In this document: in pieces, positions 14,604-21,988 of the stretch
How positions within the stretch are numbered: the first letter of the stretch is position 1
Layout: the number at the start of each line of letters is the position of its first letter
From: a virus
DNA: 25,488 bases
Virus record (IMG/VR): IMGVR_UViG_3300042564_004480
Location: 1 to 25,488 of that record
Direction: 5' to 3' (one strand)
The notes under the pieces: generated by a model
Told to the model about the DNA's origin: nothing
The model's input: the letters and a program-made list of their open reading frames with translations, nothing else
Database searches by the model: none
Program-made: the position numbers and the translations under genes

Positions 14604-14632
14604 ATTATACTGTGAGAGTCAGGCGTTGTCAA
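14604..14632 (-). promoter_or_regulatory. Consensus sigma70 promoter of the structured RNA
   Basis: Perfect TTGACA (14632-14627), a 17-bp spacer and perfect TATAAT (14609-14604). The expected start is a G near 14597. The -35 region overlaps the 3' end of the upstream gene. This is the strongest promoter match in the window. Confidence 0.85.
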
Positions 14633-15086
14633 CTTGTTTTTTAGTTAATTCGCACACCAGGAGAAACTGCTCGTAGGCCAGTTTGACTGCAGGATTGGTT
14701 AATAATTGTTCCGCTTCCGCTTGCATAGCCTTTAGGCCGGCTTCGGCAATGTCTCTGGCGCTGGCAATTTCAATGGTGTAGACGTCATCGCCCAGGGCCT
14801 TGTTCAACCGTTGCCAAGCCTGTTGTTGTTTTTGGGTTAGTGGATGCTGGCGTGGACGCATGGCACTAGCATCACGCACAGCCTCACTCATATTGTCTTC
14901 AGCCACACGTCCAGCCGCAATCATTGGTGCCAGTGCAGGGTCAATATTGTAGCGTGTGCTGGTGCCACCAGGATAGCACATGATCAAATGATTGCCCCGG
15001 GGCATGGCATCCATGAGTTCATAGTCATGTTCCATTACAGGCACATACCTACGTCCACGTTTTTCGTAGTAGATTTTCTTGGTCAT
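14619..15086 (-). CDS. Conserved phage protein, unknown function
   Basis: A 155-residue soluble protein starting MTKKIYYEKRGRRYVPV, with a later GNHLIMCYPGG segment and an APMIAAGRVAEDN segment. I recognise this pattern from hypothetical proteins of T4-like aquatic phages, but no function is known to me. The C-terminal half is helical, rich in Gln, Ala and Leu. The ATG overlaps the upstream stop (ATGA) and has no clear ribosome-binding site of its own, so translation probably depends on coupling. The next promoter downstream overlaps its last codons. Confidence 0.75.
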   Translation of the reverse strand: MTKKIYYEKRGRRYVPVMEHDYELMDAMPRGNHLIMCYPGGTSTRYNIDPALAPMIAAGRVAEDNMSEAVRDASAMRPRQHPLTQKQQQAWQRLNKALGDDVYTIEIASARDIAEAGLKAMQAEAEQLLTNPAVKLAYEQFLLVCELTKKQVDNA

Positions 15087-15940
15087 AATCTGGTTGCTGG
15101 AAGATTAGCATTAAAACTTATTGTTTTGCCGTGTAGTAATTGTTGATCAATATCTTCTATCCATTCAACAGTATTATTAGGAATAGTTAAATTTTTAAAA
15201 ATGTTCTGTGCTGTTTTGAGATGCGACAACGGAGTTGGATGACGATCGTGTTCGTTGGTAAGCATGTTTAATTTTTTATCTTTTTTTAACAATTCTAAAA
15301 ATTCGTTTATTTCAATTTGAATTTCTGGCGTAGTACAGTATGAATTATTTTGTATGTCGTCTAGAGATGGCCAATCTGGTCCATACAACCTATCGTATAA
15401 TTCTTTTGTCAATGTATTTGATTTGTTGTTTTTAATAACTTTTTGTTTTCTATCAAAAGATAATACATTAATATTTTTAATAGTAGATGAATATAACTTG
15501 TATGCATCAGATGATGATTTGTACGAATGCCAAGCTAACATTTCAAATGTAACTTTTTTAGATTTTAAAAATTCCTCAATTGCTCTCATGTACGCAAAAC
15601 TTAATATCTCATAGCCATCCGGGCAACACACTGGATATTCTGGTTTGTTTTTTTCTGGATATGTTAAATGCAGATTCCCCCATGCATTAGACTGATAATA
15701 ATCAATACGTGATATACCGCTCCACATGATTAAAATTGTATCATTGCTGTTGAAATTATTTCTAGCATCACATTCCATTATGGAATTGAAAATATATTGA
15801 TTGCCAGCACCAGGTTGTGCCCAATTTTCAAATTTATTCCAACACGTTCCCACGATGTCTGCCCAAGTAGGCCAACGATACCTGGTCATACTACACCCAA
15901 ATGTGTATAATCTACCTGATACATTATATTGCTCAGACAT
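15083..15940 (-). CDS. SGNH/GDSL-like hydrolase
   Basis: A 285-residue protein with the block order of SGNH hydrolases: FGCSMTRY with nucleophile candidate S17, GAGN (44-47) for the oxyanion-hole Gly/Asn, a WSGISR strand (73-78), and a C-terminal DRHPTPLSH with the catalytic Asp/His pair (D232, H234). This class removes acyl groups from sugars, lipids or proteins. There is no signal peptide, so it acts in the cytoplasm or on the virion. The gene is clearly more AT-rich than its neighbours (many AAA, AAT, TTT codons), hinting at separate origin. It overlaps the upstream gene by 8 bp and the downstream gene by 4 bp, so it is fully embedded in the operon. Confidence 0.7.
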   Translation of the reverse strand: MSEQYNVSGRLYTFGCSMTRYRWPTWADIVGTCWNKFENWAQPGAGNQYIFNSIMECDARNNFNSNDTILIMWSGISRIDYYQSNAWGNLHLTYPEKNKPEYPVCCPDGYEILSFAYMRAIEEFLKSKKVTFEMLAWHSYKSSSDAYKLYSSTIKNINVLSFDRKQKVIKNNKSNTLTKELYDRLYGPDWPSLDDIQNNSYCTTPEIQIEINEFLELLKKDKKLNMLTNEHDRHPTPLSHLKTAQNIFKNLTIPNNTVEWIEDIDQQLLHGKTISFNANLPATRL

Positions 15941-16205
15941 CTAATTCCCAATTTTTTCCTACATAATCCCAATGGCGGGTATCGTAGATTTGAAATGATA
16001 TATTACGGCCGAACAATGCCAGTGCCACTGTGAGTCCAGCATGATCCTCACGCTGGGTGTAGTTGATTTCAAATCCAATCAGTTGGTTTGTTTGCAGTAG
16101 TTCTATTTCCCAGGCCTTGTGGTTGGTAATCAAACCTGATCTGTTCCACAGATTGTCAAAGCGCCGACCCCAAGGATTGCTTATACTTAAACCAAGATAA
16201 ATCAT
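15933..16205 (-). CDS. Small conserved phage protein, unknown function
   Basis: A 90-residue protein with segments SISNPWGRRFDNLW, NHKAWEIELL, DHAGLTVALALFG and IYDTRHWDY. I recognise this arrangement from hypothetical proteins of T4-like cyanophages; no function is known to me. It looks like a compact all-beta domain. GGAG lies 5 nt before the ATG, which overlaps the upstream stop (ATGA). It belongs to the ligase operon. Confidence 0.75.
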   Translation of the reverse strand: MIYLGLSISNPWGRRFDNLWNRSGLITNHKAWEIELLQTNQLIGFEINYTQREDHAGLTVALALFGRNISFQIYDTRHWDYVGKNWELDV

Positions 16206-16609
16206 GATAACTCCAAGATTTCAATCAGTTGATGTGTGTCCACACTGTTTTGTGCATAGCCTTCGTACACTGTGTTAAAGTATTGATTGCTGGGCGGCTG
16301 TTCAAATGATTGATCCACCATTTGATAAACCAGTGCAATATCGCTACCGCGGTCAGTATTAACTACAACTGAGAACCGTGTGTAGTGATACGGATAGCCT
16401 TCCAGTTGATCCAGTGCCGACAAGTTGTCATCTGTGATTTCCCACAGCACACCATCACAGTATGAGTCTACCTCGGGTTCAATGTCTGCAAAATGGCGGA
16501 ACACCAGAGCATAGTTGTCGATCCATGCTGGGCCCAAACAAACAGCACCCGGACATCGGACAGCCATCTGCGTCAAGTTGGTGTTCATGCCATAGGCAAA
16601 ATATTTCAA
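16202..16609 (-). CDS. Gamma-glutamylcyclotransferase-like protein
   Basis: A 135-residue GGCT/AIG2-fold protein. It has the N-terminal YGMNTNL (6-12), corresponding to the family's YGSNL substrate-binding loop, and the catalytic Glu in LDQLEGYPYHYTR (E70). Family members release 5-oxoproline from gamma-glutamyl peptides or amines. The start is a TTG at 16609 whose TTGA overlaps the ligase stop, with GGAG 7 nt upstream; the next in-frame ATG would delete part of the YGMN motif. Length is typical. GGCT-like genes occur in many T4-like phages; their role there is unsettled. Confidence 0.82.
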   Translation of the reverse strand: MKYFAYGMNTNLTQMAVRCPGAVCLGPAWIDNYALVFRHFADIEPEVDSYCDGVLWEITDDNLSALDQLEGYPYHYTRFSVVVNTDRGSDIALVYQMVDQSFEQPPSNQYFNTVYEGYAQNSVDTHQLIEILELS

Positions 16610-17973
16610 ACTTTTTCTCCGGCTTCAAAATCTCTAAAACGTAAAAATCTTGGGAATCTCAGGCTGTATGATCCGTCTTGGTTTTGCGTAACTGCATCAG
16701 CCTGGATCTCAACCAAATGACCGAGAAGAAGATTCCGGCTACGCCAATACTCATCCCTATCGCCATCAGACAGGCCACTGCCAACATTAACACAGATATG
16801 TCTTCCATTGTCATCTCCTTCACAGATTATAGCACCCAACCGGTCAGCATTGCGACCAGTACCTTGTTCGAAACCCACAATTTTCAAATCAACTGTGATT
16901 GTGGGTTTCCATTTCATCCAGTAATCGGTGCGTTTGCACAGGTACGGTGCATCCATGCTCTTGATCATGATGCCTTCAAAGCCACCCGCCACGGCAGCTT
17001 CAGCATAGCGTTGCATGATGTCATGTCCTTCGGCTGTGTCCAAGTCCACATCCAAGCCGTTCATGATCTGGATAGGACCATCTTCAGGCAATCGAGCACG
17101 TTCCAACATCTCAATGCGTTTGTGTTGTTGTGCGTTGTAGTGACCTTCGATAAAACTGTCCAGCGGTATGATGTCAAACACATGATAAACCATGCCATCA
17201 GTAACAGCATCTGATTTGCGGTGTGCTTGTTTCATCAATTTCTGAAAACTCTCACCCACAATCTCGCCATCCAGCACAAAACGACCACCGTGGGGAATAT
17301 TAAAAAATGCCTTGCGATGTTCCTCAATGGCTTGCACAATCTGCGGAAAGTTTTCAAACTGTTTGCCATTGCGGCTGTACAGCGTGACATCAGTACCTTG
17401 TACTACAGCCAACACACGCACACCATCCAGTTTGCATTCCAGGCGCTTGATACCTTTCAACTTCTTGGGCTGGTCTGTTGAGTCTTGTGCCAGTTGGCAA
17501 CTAAACACAGGAATCCGCCACTCTGTCTTACCCAAAACTTTGTTCAAAGTTTTCTCACTGATGCCGCATCGCAAGTCTTTTATCAACACACGTCTGCAGA
17601 GATTGTTCCACTCTACACTATCAAAGCGTTTCATTGTTTCCAAGATGGCGTCTCGAGCACGATGTCCTGAGAACGATCGTGTGCGCAGGCCTTCCAGCAA
17701 GCCCCAAAACACAGGCCAAGGATTTTCGGCATGTTCAATGCCAGAACTCTCGGGCACTTGTTTCACATGGAATGTGTAGTAGGGATTGTATGCTTGATAG
17801 CAGTTGAACAAAAAACATTGTGCATTGGCACTGCCCAACTTTGAGGCCAACAATGCTTTTTCAATCACACGCTCTTTGTGCAAGCGACTGTCAGATGCTT
17901 CTAAGTCTCTTATCCAATCGGCTGCCACAGTAATACCGTTGAATTGTTTGTGTGTGAAGTCAATGTCATTCAT
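16606..17973 (-). CDS. lig: ATP-dependent DNA ligase (T4 gp30-like)
   Basis: A 455-residue ligase that seals nicks in DNA during replication, repair and recombination. The adenylated lysine lies in motif I, ECKLDGVR (K181). Motif III is FVLDGEIVG (232-240), motif IV is FEGIMIKS, and motif V is YWMKWKP. A helical DNA-binding region precedes motif I, and an OB-fold with GSGLSDGDRDEYW follows. Layout and length fit T4 gp30-type ligases rather than NAD-dependent LigA. The ATG at 17973 lies 12 bp after the upstream stop, has no ribosome-binding site, and is preceded by TGTAAATA. It is in the leftward operon with GGCT-like and small phage genes. Confidence 0.95.
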   Translation of the reverse strand: MNDIDFTHKQFNGITVAADWIRDLEASDSRLHKERVIEKALLASKLGSANAQCFLFNCYQAYNPYYTFHVKQVPESSGIEHAENPWPVFWGLLEGLRTRSFSGHRARDAILETMKRFDSVEWNNLCRRVLIKDLRCGISEKTLNKVLGKTEWRIPVFSCQLAQDSTDQPKKLKGIKRLECKLDGVRVLAVVQGTDVTLYSRNGKQFENFPQIVQAIEEHRKAFFNIPHGGRFVLDGEIVGESFQKLMKQAHRKSDAVTDGMVYHVFDIIPLDSFIEGHYNAQQHKRIEMLERARLPEDGPIQIMNGLDVDLDTAEGHDIMQRYAEAAVAGGFEGIMIKSMDAPYLCKRTDYWMKWKPTITVDLKIVGFEQGTGRNADRLGAIICEGDDNGRHICVNVGSGLSDGDRDEYWRSRNLLLGHLVEIQADAVTQNQDGSYSLRFPRFLRFRDFEAGEKV

Positions 17974-17985
17974 ATATTTACAGTG

Positions 17986-18411
17986 TTACCATGATGAGTT
18001 ATAGAATACTTTCAAACCCAAAAACATTTCTGCACGGGCTTCCTGAATAAACTTCAAATCGTTAGGCTTGTAGTAATCGTCTGCGTCATTGCCAAAAAAG
18101 AATCCCGATGTGCCTGGCAGTTGATCGTTTTGTACTGCATACTCCAAGTTGTCCAAGTCCTCGGCGGTGAGTTCCAGTTCAATGCCATTGAAGTTGTCTG
18201 TTTCTCTCAGAGCATTGCCTTCACGTAGAAGCCACAGTTGTGCCATCCAACCATGCAGGTTAGGATGCTTGCGCCAGTAGGCAATTTCTCTTGGCCGGTT
18301 GACGTTGGGGTTGCGATGCTCTTTATGATCTGGATCCCACTCTGCACCTTCGTAAAATTCATCTTGCTGGCCTGCTCGGGCGGCCACGTATGCGTACATG
18401 TCAAGTCCCAT
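17986..18411 (-). CDS. Conserved phage protein of the MGLDMY type, unknown function
   Basis: A 141-residue protein beginning MGLDMYAY, with REIAYWRKHPNLHGWM in the middle and GFFFGNDADDYY near the end. This combination matches a family of hypothetical proteins found across many phages and some bacteria; I know no function. The ATG at 18411 is chosen because GGAG lies 6 nt upstream and the family begins at this Met. An in-frame TTG at 18426 is less likely. It precedes ligase in the operon. Confidence 0.8.
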   Translation of the reverse strand: MGLDMYAYVAARAGQQDEFYEGAEWDPDHKEHRNPNVNRPREIAYWRKHPNLHGWMAQLWLLREGNALRETDNFNGIELELTAEDLDNLEYAVQNDQLPGTSGFFFGNDADDYYKPNDLKFIQEARAEMFLGLKVFYNSSW

Positions 18412-18422
18412 GTTTGTCTCCG

Positions 18423-18641
18423 TCAATCAAGTGGAACGTTTTTCATTGGCTCAGTGCCATTCCAGTGTGCCTGTGTGACACACACGCCGCGATACTGTAC
18501 GCCCATTGGGTGCTCACCTTTTTTGGGCAGTTTTTTGATTGCTCGCTCGCATGCAATTTTGGTGGGCATGGTCACAGGCACTTTGTCCATGAAGTTGCCA
18601 CCAGGGCTGATAAAAGCAACGAGTAAGATCCATTCATTCAT
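18423..18641 (-). CDS. Small phage protein, unknown function
   Basis: A 72-residue protein with a hydrophobic N-terminus (NEWILLVAFISP), two Cys residues, and a central KKLPKKGEHPMGVQYRG segment. The ATG at 18641 overlaps the upstream stop by one base (TAATG), and GGAGG lies 7 nt upstream. The longer frame from 18677 would run into the preceding gene. I do not recognise a function. It is the second gene of the operon driven by the promoter at 18953-18981. Confidence 0.65.
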   Translation of the reverse strand: MNEWILLVAFISPGGNFMDKVPVTMPTKIACERAIKKLPKKGEHPMGVQYRGVCVTQAHWNGTEPMKNVPLD

Positions 18642-18922
18642 TATGCGGCCTCCAACATGTTGGCTGGCACTTTCCACAGCGTCACACCGTCTTTGACTGT
18701 GACATACTTGATAGCAACCTTGGTCACTATGCCCTTCACTGTGACACCACGTTTGGTGCTGTGAAACTTCACTGTGTCACCTTTGGTGAACTCACGGATC
18801 TTCACTGCACGAAGCTGGGCACGAGCATACTGTACAGCACTGGTAATTGAGTCCAGTTGTTCGTTTGAGAAATTGCTAAACATGATGGCAGTGTTGACTT
18901 CTTGGATTGTTGCGTATGTCAT
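18641..18922 (-). CDS. Small conserved phage protein with KOW/SH3-like C-terminal half
   Basis: A 93-residue protein: a helical N-terminal half (SNEQLDSITSAVQYARAQL) followed by a basic beta-rich half (FTKGDTVKFHST, then VKGIVTKVAIKYVTV, LWKVPANML) resembling a small KOW/SH3-type barrel. Similar proteins occur in T4-like aquatic phages with unknown function; nucleic-acid binding is possible. AAAGGAG precedes the ATG. It is the first gene behind a consensus promoter whose sequence is shared with the next operon upstream, suggesting early expression. Confidence 0.75.
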   Translation of the reverse strand: MTYATIQEVNTAIMFSNFSNEQLDSITSAVQYARAQLRAVKIREFTKGDTVKFHSTKRGVTVKGIVTKVAIKYVTVKDGVTLWKVPANMLEAA

Positions 18923-18952
18923 TTCAGGCTCCTTTTGTTACAATATGTTCAT

Positions 18953-18981
18953 ATTATAGCATTTTGGCAATTATTGGTCAA
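18953..18981 (-). promoter_or_regulatory. Sigma70-type promoter, cassette copy A
   Basis: TTGACC (18981-18976), a 17-bp spacer and perfect TATAAT (18958-18953). The promoter, the leader and the AAAGGAGCC ribosome-binding site are nearly identical to copy B at 19645-19673, with the same 31-base distance to the start codon. Confidence 0.85.
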
Positions 18982-19009
18982 CCGCCAAAAAGGTAATACT
19001 CTAGTTTTG

Positions 19010-19339
19010 TTATTTGTTATATGTAAGAACATCAATGGTTAAATTGGCATTTTTTGCGGAACAAGAATTTTGTGCTATATTAATCAATGTTTGGACATCA
19101 CGATTAAAAACCATTCCGCTACCGGCGTGTCTGGTAAGCAATAAATTTTGTTTATATTGTTCACTGTATTCTAAGGTAATTACACCACAGGTGTATATAA
19201 GTTTTGGACTTGGTTTGCTAATATAAAGAGAATAGAATCCAGGGTCTTCATTTTTTATTTTTTCTAAATTTTCTGCGTATGTACCAGCATTAGCAGAAAA
19301 ACTTGCAACCAACCCCAATGTAATTAAAAGTTTTTTCAT
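19010..19339 (-). CDS. Small secreted protein, unknown function
   Basis: A 109-residue protein with a textbook signal peptide (MKKLLITLGLVASFSANA, cleaved before G). The mature part has two Cys residues (in YTCGVITLEY and NSCSAKN) suitable for one disulfide. It is more AT-rich than its neighbours. The ATG at 19339 follows the upstream stop by 2 nt, with GGAG 9 nt before it; an in-frame TTG at 19354 would add five residues before the signal peptide. It is the second gene after promoter copy B. Periplasmic location is well supported; function unknown. Confidence 0.72.
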   Translation of the reverse strand: MKKLLITLGLVASFSANAGTYAENLEKIKNEDPGFYSLYISKPSPKLIYTCGVITLEYSEQYKQNLLLTRHAGSGMVFNRDVQTLINIAQNSCSAKNANLTIDVLTYNK

Positions 19340-19341
19340 GA

Positions 19342-19614
19342 TTACATGCTCCAAAAAGTTTCGCTCGAGGGTGAGCAGAAGTAAGGCGTGTCATAACGTT
19401 CCTGGTATGTTTTACCAGTCATCATGTTGCGTTTGGTAACCCAAGTCTCATGGGGTTCCACAATGAAACCCAATTTAGTTTTGGATTCAATCACAGCCCG
19501 GATATAGGCTCTGGTAACAGGAGCAAATTCTTCTTTTGCAACAAGACGCTTACCGCCTTTGACACGTTTGTCAGATTTGTACAGTTCCAATGTGTATTCA
19601 ACTAGTGCAGTCAT
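19342..19614 (-). CDS. Small conserved phage protein, unknown function
   Basis: A 90-residue protein with EYTLELYKSDKR, a HETWVTKRN segment and ERYDTPYFCSPSSETFW at the C-terminus. I recognise this pattern as widespread in T4-like cyanophages and pelagiphages, annotated as hypothetical. AAAGGAG lies just before the ATG. It is the first gene behind promoter copy B, consistent with early expression. The conserved C-terminal YFCSPSSE motif is striking, but I know no function for it. Confidence 0.8.
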   Translation of the reverse strand: MTALVEYTLELYKSDKRVKGGKRLVAKEEFAPVTRAYIRAVIESKTKLGFIVEPHETWVTKRNMMTGKTYQERYDTPYFCSPSSETFWSM

Positions 19615-19644
19615 TTTGGCTCCTTTTTGCTACTCTATGTCTAT

Positions 19645-19673
19645 ATTATAGCAAATTGGGAATTATTGGTCAA
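19645..19673 (-). promoter_or_regulatory. Sigma70-type promoter, cassette copy B
   Basis: TTGACC (19673-19668), a 17-bp spacer and perfect TATAAT (19650-19645). It is near-identical to copy A, and its TTGACCAATAA core is also shared with the uvsE promoter. Confidence 0.85.
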
Positions 19674-19678
19674 GTAGC

Positions 19679-19697
19679 AAAAAAGTACTACTTTTTA
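19679..19697 (-). terminator. Weak AT-rich hairpin with T tract after the virion-like operon
   Basis: Reading leftward, AAAAAGTA-G-TACTTTTT pairs directly after the stop codon and ends in a run of six T. It is short and AT-only apart from two G-C pairs, so termination would be inefficient. It lies just before promoter copy B. Confidence 0.35.
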
Positions 19698-20552
19698 GGT
19701 TTGTACTTGTGCCCGTGCTTGTGCAGGTGTGTATGTGCTGTCACTCAGTGTGGCCTGTGGAGGTACAGCATTGGGCAGGCTGGGTACTGCATTGTCAATT
19801 TTCAAGTTCACTGCATTGATGCCTGCGGTGTTGCGTCCTTCACGTAGCGCACCCACCATGGCCTGCCCATATTGGTTGGCAGTGTTGGCAATGGCTTCTA
19901 AAAATTCAGCAGCCATGCCTTGTTGTGTTTCTTGACCATAACCGGCTAAGGCAGGAATAAAAGCCGTGATAGGCAATTGTGCGCCGGCTGTGAGTGTGGC
20001 ATAGTCAATCGAAGCCAAGGCTTGAAATGTGTCTTCATTGGCACTGTGTGTGGTCATCTCAGTCCAGACAGTGTTCAGTGTGGCGGTGGTATTGGCACCC
20101 ATGGCTGCGATGGCTGTGCCAATGGCTGCATCAGCGGCCGGGATCAATGCAGCCAATGCAGCATTGTATGTGAGATACACACCTGCGGCCGGACCACTTG
20201 GTATGGTTATAGTAGGAGGAATACCATATCCACTGGTGACAACTTCAACCATTTGAGAGTATATGGTGTTGAGTGCGCTAAGATTTCCAGCGGTAACTTG
20301 TGCAGAGATGGTACTAGTGACTGTGGTCAAATAATCATTATAAGGAATGCCGGCCGCTGATCCAAAAAAGTCTGTGGTCAAGAACGTGCCATTGGGTCCA
20401 GATCCTTTGGCCAATTGAGTGAGATAGTATGTGGGCACCGCATCAGGTACAGGTGTAGACGAAGGTGCGTTGATCAAATCAAGACCCTTGAGTGTGCCTA
20501 GTTTTTTTGTGTAGGCTGCTGTTTCGGCTGCTGTTTGTGTGAGTGTGGTCAT
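19695..20552 (-). CDS. Ala/Thr-rich probable virion protein
   Basis: A 285-residue protein rich in Ala, Thr, Gly and Pro, with almost no charge in the centre and no signal peptide or membrane segment. Helical stretches (AALAALIPAADAAIGTAIAAMG) alternate with Pro/Thr-rich linkers; the C-terminus is Pro/Gln-rich. I do not recognise a family. Its start overlaps the upstream gene stop (ATGA), and that gene follows a PAAR gene, so a structural role in the tail tip or baseplate is a reasonable inference. Composition resembles the larger neighbour at 20549-21703, suggesting they work together. Confidence 0.65.
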   Translation of the reverse strand: MTTLTQTAAETAAYTKKLGTLKGLDLINAPSSTPVPDAVPTYYLTQLAKGSGPNGTFLTTDFFGSAAGIPYNDYLTTVTSTISAQVTAGNLSALNTIYSQMVEVVTSGYGIPPTITIPSGPAAGVYLTYNAALAALIPAADAAIGTAIAAMGANTTATLNTVWTEMTTHSANEDTFQALASIDYATLTAGAQLPITAFIPALAGYGQETQQGMAAEFLEAIANTANQYGQAMVGALREGRNTAGINAVNLKIDNAVPSLPNAVPPQATLSDSTYTPAQARAQVQT

Positions 20553-21703
20553 TGCAGTATTGTCGCCAGTTGTTGTGTGGTGGTGCCAGTTATGCCCTTG
20601 ACCTGTTGATAGGCAATTTGTAGTGCGCGATTGGCCTGTGCCTGTGCTGATGGCACAATCTTGGCCAAGTCGTCACAGCCCTTGGGACTCACTGTGCCAG
20701 AATTTAATATGGGCTCAATCGCACTGTTGACACTGCCATCAGTGTTGTAGATCAACACAGGACCATTAGGGGTGGGCAACGTCAAACTGCTAAAACTGGT
20801 AGGGTATAATTTTACGGGATTCAGCAGATCTGCCATGGTGGCAATGTTGGGAGTGGTGCAATCCAAAATTGACAGAACTTCGGCCAAGCAATCACCAGTA
20901 ACATTAACCAATGCTGGATATGCACGTTTTTGTAAAGTATCAAATTGATTTTGTGTAAGTCCATTCTGATTGTACAGGCTTTGCACATTGTCATTCACAA
21001 GATCTGAAATATCTTGGTCAGTTAACCCTTCAGATTTTAATGCGGTAGTTACGCAAGGAGTAGACCCATTCAACATGTTGCCACATTCGGCTAAATTTTG
21101 CAGCAATCCCGCAGGGGTGCCAATACGTTCTAATCTAGTGAACTTGATTGCACAACCAATGTTGGCTAGATCTGCACCGAATGCCGGTCCGGCCAAGTTG
21201 ACTTTGTAGATGTCTCCAGAAATGGTGTCGTCCATGTTGGTAAATGTGGGACCAAGATAATCATCACTGTTGACGTTGACTGCACTGTTGATAATACCAT
21301 TGGTGAGACTGATATAGCCTTGTGCTGCGCCGAATGCCTGTGCAAATTTACCAAAGTCTCCTCCACCAAGATAAGTGCTGGCTGCTGTGGTTATGCTGGT
21401 GGCATAACCTGCATTGCCCACAGTCCATGACACATTGCTGGGCACACTGTCTCCCAAAGCCGGACAGTAGTTGCCACTCACACTGGCACCAATGGTTTTG
21501 AGATTAGCTATAGTGCCAGCAGTGATACCAAGATTTGCATTGCTGGTGGCCAACCCAATGGTCAGCAACAAATTGGCCACAGGTACCAATGCATTGTAAG
21601 CAGCAATATTGTTGGCCAAAGCAGTGTTGGCTGTGATGGCATTGCCGGCATACATGCCCACACCAGCCCACAGTTGCAGTGGTGTTGCCACTGATTGTGT
21701 CAT
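20549..21703 (-). CDS. Probable virion protein next to PAAR, unknown function
   Basis: A 384-residue protein rich in Ala, Asn, Thr and Gly with seven Cys residues, no signal peptide and no clear membrane segment. The start at 21703 is chosen because ATG overlaps the PAAR stop by one base (TAATG) with GAGG 8 nt upstream; a longer frame to 21751 runs through the PAAR gene. Segments such as NGLTQNQFDTLQKRAYPALVN suggest folded helical parts. Gene order (PAAR, this protein, an Ala/Thr-rich partner) suggests a spike- or baseplate-associated virion component. No known family assigned. Confidence 0.65.
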   Translation of the reverse strand: MTQSVATPLQLWAGVGMYAGNAITANTALANNIAAYNALVPVANLLLTIGLATSNANLGITAGTIANLKTIGASVSGNYCPALGDSVPSNVSWTVGNAGYATSITTAASTYLGGGDFGKFAQAFGAAQGYISLTNGIINSAVNVNSDDYLGPTFTNMDDTISGDIYKVNLAGPAFGADLANIGCAIKFTRLERIGTPAGLLQNLAECGNMLNGSTPCVTTALKSEGLTDQDISDLVNDNVQSLYNQNGLTQNQFDTLQKRAYPALVNVTGDCLAEVLSILDCTTPNIATMADLLNPVKLYPTSFSSLTLPTPNGPVLIYNTDGSVNSAIEPILNSGTVSPKGCDDLAKIVPSAQAQANRALQIAYQQVKGITGTTTQQLATILQ

Positions 21704-21987
21704 TATGCTGCCCTCACTGAAGCAGATCCTGCTGTGCGAGGATGTCCGCAAGTGTCTGCATCACCATCACGTATCACAGGACGTCCGCCAGCACGTACTG
21801 TGCCTGATCCACCTGAGGTCACTGCCGAACAGTGTATACCGCAACCGGGTGATCCACAACAAGGATGCGGTGTAACCCCAATACCAGGTATAACAATGGG
21901 ACGGCCGTTTACTCGTACAGAAGCCACACCTGAAGTGTTTATTCCTCCTGACGTGTTTGGATCACCTTGTCGTTGTACTGCTGGCAT
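21703..21987 (-). CDS. PAAR-domain protein (tail spike tip)
   Basis: A 94-residue PAAR-repeat protein that should cap the central spike of the contractile tail and help pierce the host outer membrane. It has the expected Gly-rich repeat layout: an N-terminal GDPNTSGG, a SVRVNGRPIV hairpin, a central CCGSPGCGIHC segment and a C-terminal GRPVIRDGDADTCGHP. The Cys/His residues fit a metal site at the tip. T4 gp5.4 is the comparable phage protein. Length is typical. A weak GGGA precedes the ATG, which follows the upstream stop by one base. Confidence 0.88.
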   Translation of the reverse strand: MPAVQRQGDPNTSGGINTSGVASVRVNGRPIVIPGIGVTPHPCCGSPGCGIHCSAVTSGGSGTVRAGGRPVIRDGDADTCGHPRTAGSASVRAA

Positions 21988-21988
21988 T

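Noticed and set aside
16819-16848. Promoter-like TATAAT inside the ligase gene
   Set aside because: The -10 match is good but no acceptable -35 lies at the right distance, and no gene start follows nearby.
19977-20360. 127-residue Cys/Gly-rich plus-strand ORF
   Set aside because: It arises from the Ala/Thr-rich minus-strand gene read backwards; it has no start context and no plausible neighbours.
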